Source: Alteromonas sp. 1_MG-2023 (GTDB lineage: Bacteria; Pseudomonadota; Gammaproteobacteria; Enterobacterales; Alteromonadaceae). Taken from it: DNA of 64,000 nt. The DNA lies in the NCBI RefSeq assembly GCF_030547075.1, contig NZ_JAUOQH010000008.1, positions 151,109 through 215,108 of the forward strand. Direction: 5' to 3'. The translations under genes were made by a program, and so were the position numbers. The notes under the pieces were generated by a model, which was not told the DNA's origin, ran no database searches, and saw only the letters and a program-made list of their open reading frames with translations. Shown here piece after piece: positions 45,373-55,300 of this stretch. The stretch's first letter is position 1. Each line of letters opens with the position of its first letter.

Positions 45373-48078
45373 TTAACGTATTTGCCATGTAAAACCTAGC
45401 TCAAAAGTACGACCGTATTCTTCAAACTGCGCATTGTTATTGCGAGAGTCGAAGTAGTTGTAAAAAGGCTCGTTATTAATGTTGATGGCGTTAAAGTAAA
45501 CTTGCATGTCGTTGTTGATGTAATACTTTGCAGTAAAGTCTAACTGAGCATGTTCGTCTTCATAGCGAAGGAAGTCGCCATCAATTTCTTCAAAGTTTTC
45601 ACTCTTATAAGTCATCGCCAAGCGCAGGCTAAAATCGTTGGCTTCGTAGCCAAAGTTTAGATTACCTATGGTGTCTGACTGATTGGGCAGTTGTGTTTCA
45701 AACTTTTCACCGTCTAAGAAGGTTGTGGCATCTGAGTCGGTGAATGTGGCATTTGCTGCTACTAGAAAACCATTGTTAAAGGCTTTGACCCACGATAGCT
45801 CTAGCCCGTGTAGGCTTGCAGAATCTCCATTAATGGCTTGGATAGCTTCATCGTAATCTTCCCAGCCTTCAGTACCTGCAACATCTGCGTAAACAATGAA
45901 GTTATCAATATTTTTATAGAAATAACCTGCAGATAAAACGCCAATATCTCCCGGGTAGTATTCAAGTGAAATGTCGAAGTTCTGCGCTTCGTATGGCTGT
46001 AAATCTGGGTTGCCTACTTCTGCTTCACGCTCTGTTACGAAAACGCCATCATCTTCTTCAGTCGAGCTTTCGATAATTTGAAATGCTGCCACATCTTCGA
46101 ATTTAGGGCGCGAAATAGTTTGTGTATAGGCAGCGCGTAGTTGTAGCTTTTCCGAGAATGAATAACGAGCATTAATGCTAGGCAGCCAGTGATCGTAGTC
46201 ACGCTCTGCTTCCCAAATAGTGTTTACCACTTCTTCTACGTCGGTTTCTTCGTTAGCAATAAGTTCTACTCGCATACCAGAGGTACTAAAATCAGTACGC
46301 TCGTAGCGAACACCGGCCACCACATGAAGCTTTTCTATATCTACGCTAGCCATAAGGTAAGCGGCAAAAATATCTTCTTCGTTAACGTAAGTGGCACCGT
46401 TAGATTCAACCTCTGAATCTAATTCAGCAAGTTCTAAGCTACTGCGGTTTTCGTTGAAGTAGCTACGCATAGTGGTGCTTGATAACCCAGGACCAAATGA
46501 ACCTAATGAGTATTCTGGCTCGCTAGCAGCGAAGTCTGCTGAGTTAATATCGTCGAAATCGCCGTCGTAAATAAAAATATTGCTGTCACGGTCTTTTTCA
46601 CGGCTGCGATATTTAGAGCCAAGTTTAAGTTCACCTAAGTACTCGCCAAAATTAACTGGGCGGCTCAAATCAAATTTAATGCTGGTTTCAGTATCTTTGG
46701 TGTAGTTATCTTCAAACGAAATTTCATCGAGTTCGTAGGTAGATAAATCTGAAGCAGCATCATCTTGAGTAATAGTAGGGCGAATGGTATTTAAATCCGC
46801 TGCAATACTCGCGTTTTCGGTAACGAACGTATAGTAAAGGGCATCTGGCTCGTCTTCGTCAGACTTTGCATAACCTAGTTGCCAGTCGGCTTTCCATGTT
46901 TGTAATTGATGTTCACCGCCAAGGGCTACCGTAAAAATACTTTGGGTTTCTTTTCTGTCTTTACTGCCACGCTCAATTTCTGAATCGTCACCATCTAGGG
47001 TGTAAGTATTACTTAAACGATATTCTTCATCAGAAAACTCGCTGTACAGAGTGCGAAGGAAGTACTGGTTGTTGAAGTTAGGGCGGTAATCAAGGTTTAC
47101 TGCAGCACCTAAGCGTTCACGTGAAATCGTGTACTGGCGCTGTTCAACTTCATCTTCACCATTACTTTCAACGTTATCTGAACCAAAATCGCGGTCGAAG
47201 TAGGACAGTGCTGCCGCGACGCCCCAATCAGGAGATAATTTTTGGGTGAAGGTACCTGATAGTTTCGGGCTTACTTCGTTACGCAAATCGTTTTGGCTCG
47301 CCTGCGCCGTTATGCTTGCGGTATCGTGCTTTTTATCAAAAGCACTTACGCTGGTTACTTCAACCGAGCCACCAATAGCATCGCCGTCCATGTCTGGGGT
47401 AACCGATTTAGATACTTCTAGTGTTTGAATAAGTTCTGATGGAATAACATCTAGGGCTACCGAGCGTACACCAGATTCCGGCGAAGGAATGTTAAGGCCA
47501 TTAATGGTGACATTATTTAAGTTAGGATCGATTCCACGAATGCCCACAAAACGACCTTCACCTTGGTCGCGCTCAATAGATAAACCAGGTAAACGTTGAA
47601 GCGACTCGGCCGCATTTTGATCTGGAAATTGACCAATAGCATCGGCAGATACCACTGAAGATATGCGGTTTGATGTGCGCTGTTGGTTAATGGCACTGGC
47701 TTGGCTGCTTCGTTGACCAAGTACAAGTAATTCTTCAAGGGTATCGCCTTCACCAAGTTGAATGGTAGGGCGTATGGTGGCGTCGTCACTTACAGTAACT
47801 TTCTGGGTAACGGTATCTTCGCCTAAGTAAGACACTTCAAGGGTATAGTTTCCAGCTGGTATTGCAGAAAAGCGGAAGCTTCCATCTCGTTGCGACTCAG
47901 TAACTAAGTTGAGTTCTTTAATACGAACCTTAGCACCTACGTATATTCGCGCTTTCGCTGCGTCGTTCAACGTGCCGTCAATAGCGCCATCAGCTGCAAG
48001 TGCAGTATGAGAAAACGAAAGGCCTAGGGCGGCAATGCAAGCAAGTCGTAAAGTGGAGTAACGCGTTTTAATTTTCAT
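45373..48078 (-). CDS. TonB-dependent outer-membrane receptor
   Basis: This outer-membrane beta-barrel importer has about 900 residues. The signal peptide ends near HTALA. A carboxypeptidase-regulatory-like domain follows (RDGSFRFSAIPAGNYTLEVSYLGED). The plug domain has FPDQNAAESLQRLPGLSIERDQGEG, then VRGIDPNLNNVTINGLNIPS. The barrel closes with the aromatic-ended FELGFTWQIR. An upstream in-frame start would precede the signal peptide and is rejected in favour of the ATG at 48076-48078. The phytase gene directly downstream suggests the cargo is phytate or its inositol phosphates, but this is context only. A candidate Pho box lies 53-70 bp upstream. Confidence 0.92.
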   Translation of the reverse strand: MKIKTRYSTLRLACIAALGLSFSHTALAADGAIDGTLNDAAKARIYVGAKVRIKELNLVTESQRDGSFRFSAIPAGNYTLEVSYLGEDTVTQKVTVSDDATIRPTIQLGEGDTLEELLVLGQRSSQASAINQQRTSNRISSVVSADAIGQFPDQNAAESLQRLPGLSIERDQGEGRFVGIRGIDPNLNNVTINGLNIPSPESGVRSVALDVIPSELIQTLEVSKSVTPDMDGDAIGGSVEVTSVSAFDKKHDTASITAQASQNDLRNEVSPKLSGTFTQKLSPDWGVAAALSYFDRDFGSDNVESNGEDEVEQRQYTISRERLGAAVNLDYRPNFNNQYFLRTLYSEFSDEEYRLSNTYTLDGDDSEIERGSKDRKETQSIFTVALGGEHQLQTWKADWQLGYAKSDEDEPDALYYTFVTENASIAADLNTIRPTITQDDAASDLSTYELDEISFEDNYTKDTETSIKFDLSRPVNFGEYLGELKLGSKYRSREKDRDSNIFIYDGDFDDINSADFAASEPEYSLGSFGPGLSSTTMRSYFNENRSSLELAELDSEVESNGATYVNEEDIFAAYLMASVDIEKLHVVAGVRYERTDFSTSGMRVELIANEETDVEEVVNTIWEAERDYDHWLPSINARYSFSEKLQLRAAYTQTISRPKFEDVAAFQIIESSTEEDDGVFVTEREAEVGNPDLQPYEAQNFDISLEYYPGDIGVLSAGYFYKNIDNFIVYADVAGTEGWEDYDEAIQAINGDSASLHGLELSWVKAFNNGFLVAANATFTDSDATTFLDGEKFETQLPNQSDTIGNLNFGYEANDFSLRLAMTYKSENFEEIDGDFLRYEDEHAQLDFTAKYYINNDMQVYFNAININNEPFYNYFDSRNNNAQFEEYGRTFELGFTWQIR

Positions 48079-48130
48079 TCTTAATCCGTGAGTTTGAGTG
48101 TGCGATGCCCGGCTAAGGTAAAAACCTGAT

Positions 48131-48148
48131 ATGACAATTCTGTGACGC
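48131..48148 (-). promoter_or_regulatory. Candidate Pho box upstream of the TonB receptor
   Basis: On the minus strand the sequence reads GCGTCAC-AGAA-TTGTCAT. Compared with CTGTCAT-N4-CTGTCAT, the second half matches 6 of 7 and the first keeps GTCA. Half-sites are 11 bp apart as in PhoB sites. The rest of the 338-bp divergent spacer (48079-48416) holds a lone CTGTCAC at 48287 and no gene. Confidence 0.45.
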
Positions 48149-48416
48149 CGACCCACAACTTTTGGAAAAAAAGGCAAAATAAGTGAGGTTATTAAAAGCC
48201 TGAGCCAAAATGACCCATATGTAAGGTATTGCTATACATGATTATTTTCTTACTATTTACACATTAAAGTGTTTTTTGCCACCAAGCTGTCACATTCGTG
48301 AGCCAAACTGACCCTCGACAATAAGGTTCAAGGTGGGATATTCCCCGTGTCTTGTAAGTTGCATATTCATTCCTTATGCAATATTCGCGGTTTATACCCA
48401 AAGAGAGTGCAATATC

Positions 48417-49328
48417 ATGTTTACATTAAGAAATGCTACCCAGTTTAGCCATCACAAAGGTTGGTTGCTGTTTACCAGCGCGGCTATCGCATTGGCTTGT
48501 TTTTTAAGTCTTACCTTTGGTAATGCGAAATCGATAGCCATTATATCTGGCCTAGATATTGTGGGTGAGGGCAGTGTGGTATTGCTTACTTTAGGATGGG
48601 TGTTAGCAGTTTTGGCAAGTCGCCCGCCGGGTAAAGTTACTAGTTTGCTGGTGGTTGGCTTGGTGTTTTTCTTATTCTCGATGTTCTTAGATTTACTCGA
48701 TGAATTTATGAAATACCCAGACTCAGCACTTTGGTTAAGCATGATTGAATCTATACCCGCCGCTATCGGCATGGTGGTAATGACAGCTGCACTTTATCTT
48801 TGGCATTTAGAACAGCGAGCTATTAATTTGCAGTTACGCCGCCGAGAATGGGATTATCGCGATCACGAAGAAATAGACCCTATAACTCAACTATACCGAG
48901 GTGACTATTGGCAATCTCGGGTTGCGAGTTTACAAGAAAAGGGAGAGGAGGGCTTTGTTGCTATTATCGATATTAATGAGTTCTCTTATTTTAATCAGCG
49001 TTATGGGCAAGCTGAAGGTGACCGATATTTACATGAGGTAGCTCAATTAGTGGTAATGAACTTGCGCCAGCAAGATTTAGCGTGTCGCTACGCTGGTGAT
49101 AGGTTTGCACTACTTTTACCCAACGTTAACGCAGCGCAAGCCAACGACATATTGAAAGAGATTAGGATTAGTATAGGCCATGTAGCGTTTCGGTATAAAA
49201 GTGACACAGCGGCAATTTACACCAGTGCTAGGGCGGTTGTAGCGCCCCTTAACCAGCAAAGTTCGCTTTCCAGCACGCTATTACAATTACTCGCGCACCT
49301 TGAGAATGCCGAAAGGAACGCGGCTTAG
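48417..49328 (+). CDS. Membrane protein with degenerate GGDEF domain
   Basis: This protein of about 303 residues has four hydrophobic segments within residues 15-140, then a GGDEF-fold domain (DPITQLYRGDYW to the end). The active-site loop reads RYAGDRFALLLP, so GGDEF is AGDRF and diguanylate cyclase activity is doubtful. FVAIIDINEFSYFNQRYG retains the metal-site Asp region. I prefer the ATG at 48417 over a start 28 codons earlier, since GAGAG lies upstream and the first membrane segment follows. The stop overlaps the GTG of the AraC gene (TAGTG). It is divergent from the TonB receptor and phytase. Confidence 0.82.
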   Translation: MFTLRNATQFSHHKGWLLFTSAAIALACFLSLTFGNAKSIAIISGLDIVGEGSVVLLTLGWVLAVLASRPPGKVTSLLVVGLVFFLFSMFLDLLDEFMKYPDSALWLSMIESIPAAIGMVVMTAALYLWHLEQRAINLQLRRREWDYRDHEEIDPITQLYRGDYWQSRVASLQEKGEEGFVAIIDINEFSYFNQRYGQAEGDRYLHEVAQLVVMNLRQQDLACRYAGDRFALLLPNVNAAQANDILKEIRISIGHVAFRYKSDTAAIYTSARAVVAPLNQQSSLSSTLLQLLAHLENAERNAA

Positions 49329-50530
49329 TGTCTCGCCCCGTTTTTGTCCAAGCCAGTAGCTGTAAAACTGGCTTGGTAAATGGCTCAGCCGTCGGCTCAG
49401 AAATCGGTTCTGTAACCGGCCCAGTAAGTGGCTCAAAAGCTAAAGCGGCGCTTGTTACCAAGTCGGACAAAGTGATCCCTGGGTATCCCTTGGTACAAGC
49501 TGTATTAGAGGTTGCTATTCCGCGGGGCGCTAACAAACACAAAATACTGCGTGGTACAGGTATTTTCGACGAAACATTTTCAACGCCACAGCACACAGGT
49601 TCAGATCAGGTGTCTGTTGGTGGCGGCGGGCTATTAGCTAATACAAGCGCTAAGTTAAGCGCTAAGCAGTGCATTGCTTTATTAAGCAATGTAAGCAGCC
49701 AGTGTAAAGGCAACGATGTTAGCTTTCTCATTGGTAAAAGCTTAGGCGGGGTTTGGCTAACTGAAAATTTAGAAAAAATAAAACATTGTCGTAATTTAGA
49801 GCACGCAATGTCTGTATTAATGAACATTCGCTGGGAATGCTTCCCGTTGGTGTCGTTCAAACGTTTCGATGTGAAAGACAACGTATTGTGGGTATTGCAA
49901 GACACTATGGGCTGCCAAAAAAACTGGCCTTTCATTGCACAGTTATATTTATCTATGCTGGTGGCACTCATTAAATATTGGACAGACACTCGACTCCCCA
50001 TCAGCTTTGGAATGGATTTCGATAGGCCTCGTAATGTTGAAGACTTTGAAACCTACCTTGGTTTAAGAACTACATTTAACGCGCCCTTGTTGTCGATTAT
50101 GCTACCAAAGTCTTGCATGGCAACGCCGTTCCCTAATGCTAACTGCGAGCATGCCCAGCCTGTAGTAGATAGCCCTGCCAAATATACAGCTCGTGAAGTT
50201 AAACAAGCACGATACAGTGCTTCCTGTTTTAGCTTACTCGACTTTGTAAGAAGCCAGACCTTGCGAGAGCCCCAACGAGGATTAGCTGATTTAGCTGAAA
50301 GCTTGTGTTGCAGTACTGCCACCCTTAAACGAAAGCTTAGCGACCACCATTACAGTTACCGCGCGCTAAGTGAAGAAGCCCGCAGGCAGCAGGCAATAGT
50401 GTTACTCGCCCTTAAAAAACTTAATAATGAACAAAGCGCCTCTGAAATGGCATTTTCCGACCTAACTAACTTTCGCCGCGCAGTAAAGCGTTTAACGGGG
50501 CTTACCCCAAGTGAATTACGGGCCCGTTAA
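49328..50530 (+). CDS. AraC-family transcriptional regulator
   Basis: This 400-residue protein has a C-terminal AraC helix-turn-helix pair (LADLAESLCCSTATLKRKLSDHHYSYRAL to FRRAVKRLTGLTPSELR, about 315-398). The long N-terminal sensing part is of the arabinose-binding-like (OruR) type, with DVSFLIGKSLGGVW near 140. The first 45 residues are low-complexity Gly/Ser/Val repeats and may not be folded. The start is GTG overlapping the previous stop by one base, which suggests translational coupling to the degenerate GGDEF gene. The target is unknown; the divergent TonB-phytase unit is a natural candidate. Confidence 0.85.
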   Translation: MSRPVFVQASSCKTGLVNGSAVGSEIGSVTGPVSGSKAKAALVTKSDKVIPGYPLVQAVLEVAIPRGANKHKILRGTGIFDETFSTPQHTGSDQVSVGGGGLLANTSAKLSAKQCIALLSNVSSQCKGNDVSFLIGKSLGGVWLTENLEKIKHCRNLEHAMSVLMNIRWECFPLVSFKRFDVKDNVLWVLQDTMGCQKNWPFIAQLYLSMLVALIKYWTDTRLPISFGMDFDRPRNVEDFETYLGLRTTFNAPLLSIMLPKSCMATPFPNANCEHAQPVVDSPAKYTAREVKQARYSASCFSLLDFVRSQTLREPQRGLADLAESLCCSTATLKRKLSDHHYSYRALSEEARRQQAIVLLALKKLNNEQSASEMAFSDLTNFRRAVKRLTGLTPSELRAR

Positions 50531-50646
50531 TTTACTTTGCATTCAACGTAAAACCTTTTATCCTTCCCAAATAAATCAGCATTAAATAATAATACGACAT
50601 TGGCGTAATACACTGCCGAATATCGATTAACGAAGTAGAGTGTCCT

Positions 50647-51993
50647 GTGCAGCAATCATTTTCCTCAAAAAAGCCCTTGCCTAATCCTATTGGGTTAACG
50701 CCGATATTATTGTTCGTTATTTTAGTGGTTACCACGGGTATTGTGACGAACGACATTACTGCTATGCCTATTTTAGTGGCCTTTTTTATTAGTGCAGGTT
50801 ACGCGCTTTGCCTTAATCCGATAGGGGAAAAGGTGAGCTTTTCTGACAAGGTATCTACCTTCTGTAAGGGGGGAGGCGATAAGAACATTATTCTGCTAGT
50901 GCTTATTTTTCTTTTGGCTGGCGCGTTCTACGCGGTAACCATAGATATAGGTGCCAGAGATGCGACGGTAAACTTGGCGCTGCAATTTGTACCTACCGCT
51001 ATTATTTTGCCCGGGCTATTTTTGATTTGCTGTTTTATTTCCTTCGCCATGGGTACGTCTATGGGTACCATTACCGCGTTATCTCCTATTGGTGCGGGCT
51101 TAGCAACGAGCTTAGGGTTACCCGTTGAATTGGCGCTAGGCGTAGTAGTAGGTGGAGCCATGTTTGGTGATAACCTGTCATTTGTGTCAGACACCACCAT
51201 TGCGGCTACCCGTACTCAAGGTGTGCAATTAAAAGATAAATTTCGCGCAAATCTATTTGTAGCCCTACCTGCTTGTTTAGTCACCATGGCGTTGTTATTG
51301 GTGTTCGTTGATGTAGATAGCTCAGGCGCTATTGAAACTGGCGACTATGATGTGTGGCGAATACTGCCTTACCTGTTCATTATTGGCTTTGCACTTACTG
51401 GGTTTAATGTTATTTCAGTGTTGGCGGTGGGTATTGCCAGCGCATGTATAGTGGGTTTGTTCCAAGGCAGCTTCACTCCACTGACTATGATGCAAAGCAT
51501 TCAAAAAGGCATGGGGTGGATGCAAGACTTAGCCATGATTGCCATTACTATTGGCGGCATTGTGGCGCTAATGCACGCCAATGGTGGTATTACATGGCTG
51601 ATTAACCGTTTAACTAAGCGGGTTACCAGCAAAAAAGGCGCTGAGTTTAGTATTGCTGGGCTGGTTAGCTTCTTAGATGTAACCACCGCTAATAATACTA
51701 TTGCGATAGTAACTGCTGGCCCTATAGCGAGCGACTTAAACGAAAAGTATGGAGTAGATCCTAGGCGCACAGCGTCTTTGCTCGATATCTTTTCTTGTAG
51801 CTTTCAGGGGTTAGTACCCTATGGCGCGCAATTATTAAGTGCTGCTGCGGTAGTTGGTATATCGCCACTAGCGATAACCCCCTATGCGTGGTACCCCATG
51901 GCATTGTTCGTTTTTGGTTTGTTGGCAATATGGTTTAATTTCCCCACGTTCAAGCACAAAAACGATGATGAATTAGCAAAAGCGTCTGCTTAG
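50647..51993 (+). CDS. Na+/H+ antiporter, NhaC family
   Basis: This 448-residue inner-membrane protein has about eleven hydrophobic segments. The NhaC-family signature region is present: FAMGTSMGTITALSPIGAGLA, then GVVVGGAMFGDNLSFVSDTTIAATRTQG, with the conserved GDNLS. Such carriers exchange Na+ for H+ and suit a marine cell. A related function (amino acid or malate/lactate exchange) cannot be excluded from sequence alone. The start is GTG at 50647; a ribosome site is not clear. It stands alone, 116 bp after the AraC gene. Confidence 0.87.
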   Translation: MQQSFSSKKPLPNPIGLTPILLFVILVVTTGIVTNDITAMPILVAFFISAGYALCLNPIGEKVSFSDKVSTFCKGGGDKNIILLVLIFLLAGAFYAVTIDIGARDATVNLALQFVPTAIILPGLFLICCFISFAMGTSMGTITALSPIGAGLATSLGLPVELALGVVVGGAMFGDNLSFVSDTTIAATRTQGVQLKDKFRANLFVALPACLVTMALLLVFVDVDSSGAIETGDYDVWRILPYLFIIGFALTGFNVISVLAVGIASACIVGLFQGSFTPLTMMQSIQKGMGWMQDLAMIAITIGGIVALMHANGGITWLINRLTKRVTSKKGAEFSIAGLVSFLDVTTANNTIAIVTAGPIASDLNEKYGVDPRRTASLLDIFSCSFQGLVPYGAQLLSAAAVVGISPLAITPYAWYPMALFVFGLLAIWFNFPTFKHKNDDELAKASA

Positions 51994-52085
51994 TGCTCTG
52001 TTCTTAAAGTGCGGCTTTCCTTGGGAGTTTTTATCCTTTGTAGGACCTTTGTCCGGTGTAGGGCTTTTAGCCTTTTGGGGCCTTT

Positions 52086-52168
52086 ATCATCCTTTGTAGA
52101 GCTATTTCTCAGATACCTTTCTCAGATACCGTTCTCGGATAGCTCTTTTCAGATAACTCTTTTTCAGA
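52086..52168. repeat. Degenerate repeat of CTCAGATACC-like units
   Basis: Four to five CTCAGATA-like units at intervals of about 14-17 bp occupy part of the 390-bp spacer between the antiporter and hrpA. Before them (52010-52085) is a weaker series containing CCTTTGTAG. No gene is seen. Confidence 0.5.
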
Positions 52169-52383
52169 GAATTGGGGGCTTAGATAATGGTTCGCGGTGA
52201 GAATGTAGGTCGGCTGTTGAAGGTTCTTACCTTCTAGGATCGTCCTTTGACACTTTACCGTATATAATGGGCGCCTGCGGTTTTATGCAGCATTTTTACG
52301 CTTTAACAGCACAGTTTTTTACAACAGTCGTTTCGCTTTCAAGCACCAATAATACGAACTGTATTACACAGTAGGATGGTAAA

Positions 52384-55300
52384 TTGTCTTCACCTAACGC
52401 GCCTTCGTCGCCTGTCGCTTTTCAGATTAAACCGCTTTATACACAACTCGATGATTGTCTATCTGCGGATAAATTTCCGTTAAAACGGCGTATTCAGCAG
52501 TTCGCAAAGCAGCTAAATAGCGGTGAAAAGGTAAAGGATAATAACCGTGAAGCTTCTGCAGATAGCTCGCAGAGTAAATTAGCCACTCGATACGAGAAAC
52601 TTACTAACGATATTCAGGCGTCGGCAGATAAGCGCGCGTTCAGACTTAAGAATTTACCTGAAGTTACCTACCCGCCATTGCCGGTAAGCGATAAAAAAGA
52701 CGACATAAAAGCTGCTATTGCCGCAAATCAGGTGGTGATTGTAGCGGGTGAAACCGGCTCGGGTAAGACTACCCAGTTACCTAAAATATGTTTAGAGCTT
52801 GGTCGTGGTGTCAGCGGCATGATTGCCCATACTCAGCCACGTCGATTGGCTGCTCGCAGTGTAGCAACCCGTATTGCTGAAGAGTTAAATACACCCTTAG
52901 GTGAAAAAGTTGGTTTTAAAATTCGTTTTAGCGATCAGGTTAGCGAACGAAGCTACGTAAAACTGATGACAGACGGTATGTTGCTGGCAGAAATGCAAAA
53001 CGACCGATTCTTAAATCAATACGACACCATTATTATTGATGAAGCCCATGAACGCAGCTTAAACATAGACTTCTTGCTAGGCTATTTAAGGCAGTTATTA
53101 GACAAGCGCCCTGAACTTAAACTCATTATTACCTCGGCCACTATCGACCCTGAACGTTTCTCGAAGCACTTCAATAACGCGCCTATTATTGAAGTGAGTG
53201 GACGTACGTACCCGGTTGAAATTCGCTACCACAGCCCTGAAGACAATGAGAACGATACAGACCAAACCGATGCCATTGTGGGGGCGGTAGATGAGCTATT
53301 AACCGAGAAACCGGGCGATATTTTAGTGTTCTTAAGTGGTGAGCGGGAAATTCGCGACACCCAAGATGCCTTAATGCGCAGGCAATACCGCAACACTGAA
53401 ATTGTGCCATTGTATGCGCGGCTTTCCGCCGCTGAGCAAAACCGTATTTTCCAGTCTCACACCGGTAGGCGCATTGTGCTGTCTACCAACGTGGCAGAAA
53501 CCTCGTTAACGGTGCCGGGCATTAAGTATGTTATCGACCCTGGCGTGGCCCGTATTTCACGCTATAGCGCCCGCAGTAAAGTACAACGGTTGCCTATAGA
53601 AGCTATATCGCAAGCGTCTGCAAATCAGCGAGCTGGACGATGTGGCCGTGTGTCAGACGGTATCTGTATTCGATTGTACAGTGAAGATGATTACCTTGGC
53701 CGCCCAGAATTTACCGACCCAGAAATACTGCGTACTAATTTGGCCTCGGTTATTTTGCAAATGCTTGCGTTGGGGTTAGGGGATATTGCCGATTTTCCTT
53801 TTGTTCAGCCGCCAGATAATCGCAACATTAATGACGGCTTTAGGTTGCTAGAAGAAATTCAGGCCATCGTGAAGCAAAAAGGCCGCATGCAGCTTACTAA
53901 AATGGGCAGGCAGATTGCCCGTTTACCTATCGATCCTCGCTACGCCCGCATGGTGATAGAAGCACAGCGCACCAACGCGCTAATGGAAGTGATGGTTATT
54001 GCAGCAGGGTTATCTATTCAAGACCCTCGCGAACGGCCACAAGATAAACGCCAACAGGCGGATGAAAAGCACAGCGAATATACCGATAAAGATTCAGACT
54101 TTATAAGTTTGTATAACCTGTGGGATGCCTTCAAAGCGCAGCAAAATGAATTAAGCCAGAACCATCTTCGTAAATGGTGTAAAAGCCAGTTTATTAATTA
54201 TCTGCGCATGCGCGAATGGCAAGACATTGTTAGCCAACTTAAAAAGTCGGTGGCCGAACTAGGCTTTGGTATTGTGAAAAACGAGCCAGATTATCAAGCT
54301 ATTCACGAAGCTATTGCCAGTGGTTTGCTATCGCATATTGGTTTTAAAGATAAAGACAGAGAATACTTAGGCTCGCGAAATACCCGCTTTATGATATTCC
54401 CAGGTTCTGGGCTTTCTAAGTCGCAACCTAAATGGGTAATGGCGGCTGAATTGGTAGAAACCTCTAAGTTATTTGCCCGCATGGTGGCGAAAATTGACCC
54501 CGCTTGGGTAGAGTCATTAGCTGGGCATGTTAGTCAGCACAGTTATTCAGAGCCTCACTGGTCGAAAAAACGCGGCGCCGTTATCGCGTTTGAAAAAGTC
54601 ACCTTGTTTGGCTTACCCATAGTGATGAAACGAGCCAAAGTGTATAGCTTAATTGACCCACCGGTATGCCACGAACTCTTTATTCGCGAAGGCTTAGTTG
54701 AAGGTAATACACGGCTTAACTTTGGTTTCTTAAAAGAAAACCAAGCCTTGCTTGAACAAGCCGATGAGTTTGAACAAAAAACTCGCCGCCGTGATCTTCT
54801 GGTTGATGACGACGAACTGGTACGTTTTTATGCCTCCCGTATTCCTGTAGAAGCGAACAACGAAGCGGCGTTTAAAAAGTGGTACAAAAATCAAGAAGCG
54901 TTAGCTAAACAAGTGGGCGGCGAAAAGGCGGGTGCCAAAAAGTCGGGTGTCACAAAGATAAGTGACGTACTTACTTTTACCGAAGATGACGTGTATCGCC
55001 AACAGCCTGGCCAAGCTATAGAAAACGCGTTTCCTGATGCGTGGCGGCAGGGCAACATCACCATGGGGCTTCGTTATCATTTTGAGCCGAATGCCGATGA
55101 TGATGGTGTTAGCGTTATTATTCCTTTGCCGGTACTTAACCAAGTAGAAAACATTGGCTTTGATTGGCAAGTAGCAGGGCTAAGGCATGAACGCATAGTG
55201 TCGATGATCAGAACTTTGCCAAAGCGTTTGCGCCGTAACTTCGTACCTGCGCCTAACTTTGCCGATGCCTGTATTGCCGATATCAGCGAGACAGATAAAA

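Noticed and set aside
52247..52268. TTGACA and TATAAT before hrpA as a promoter
   Set aside because: Both hexamers are present but only 10 bp apart, too close for sigma-70. The -10 alone may still be real.
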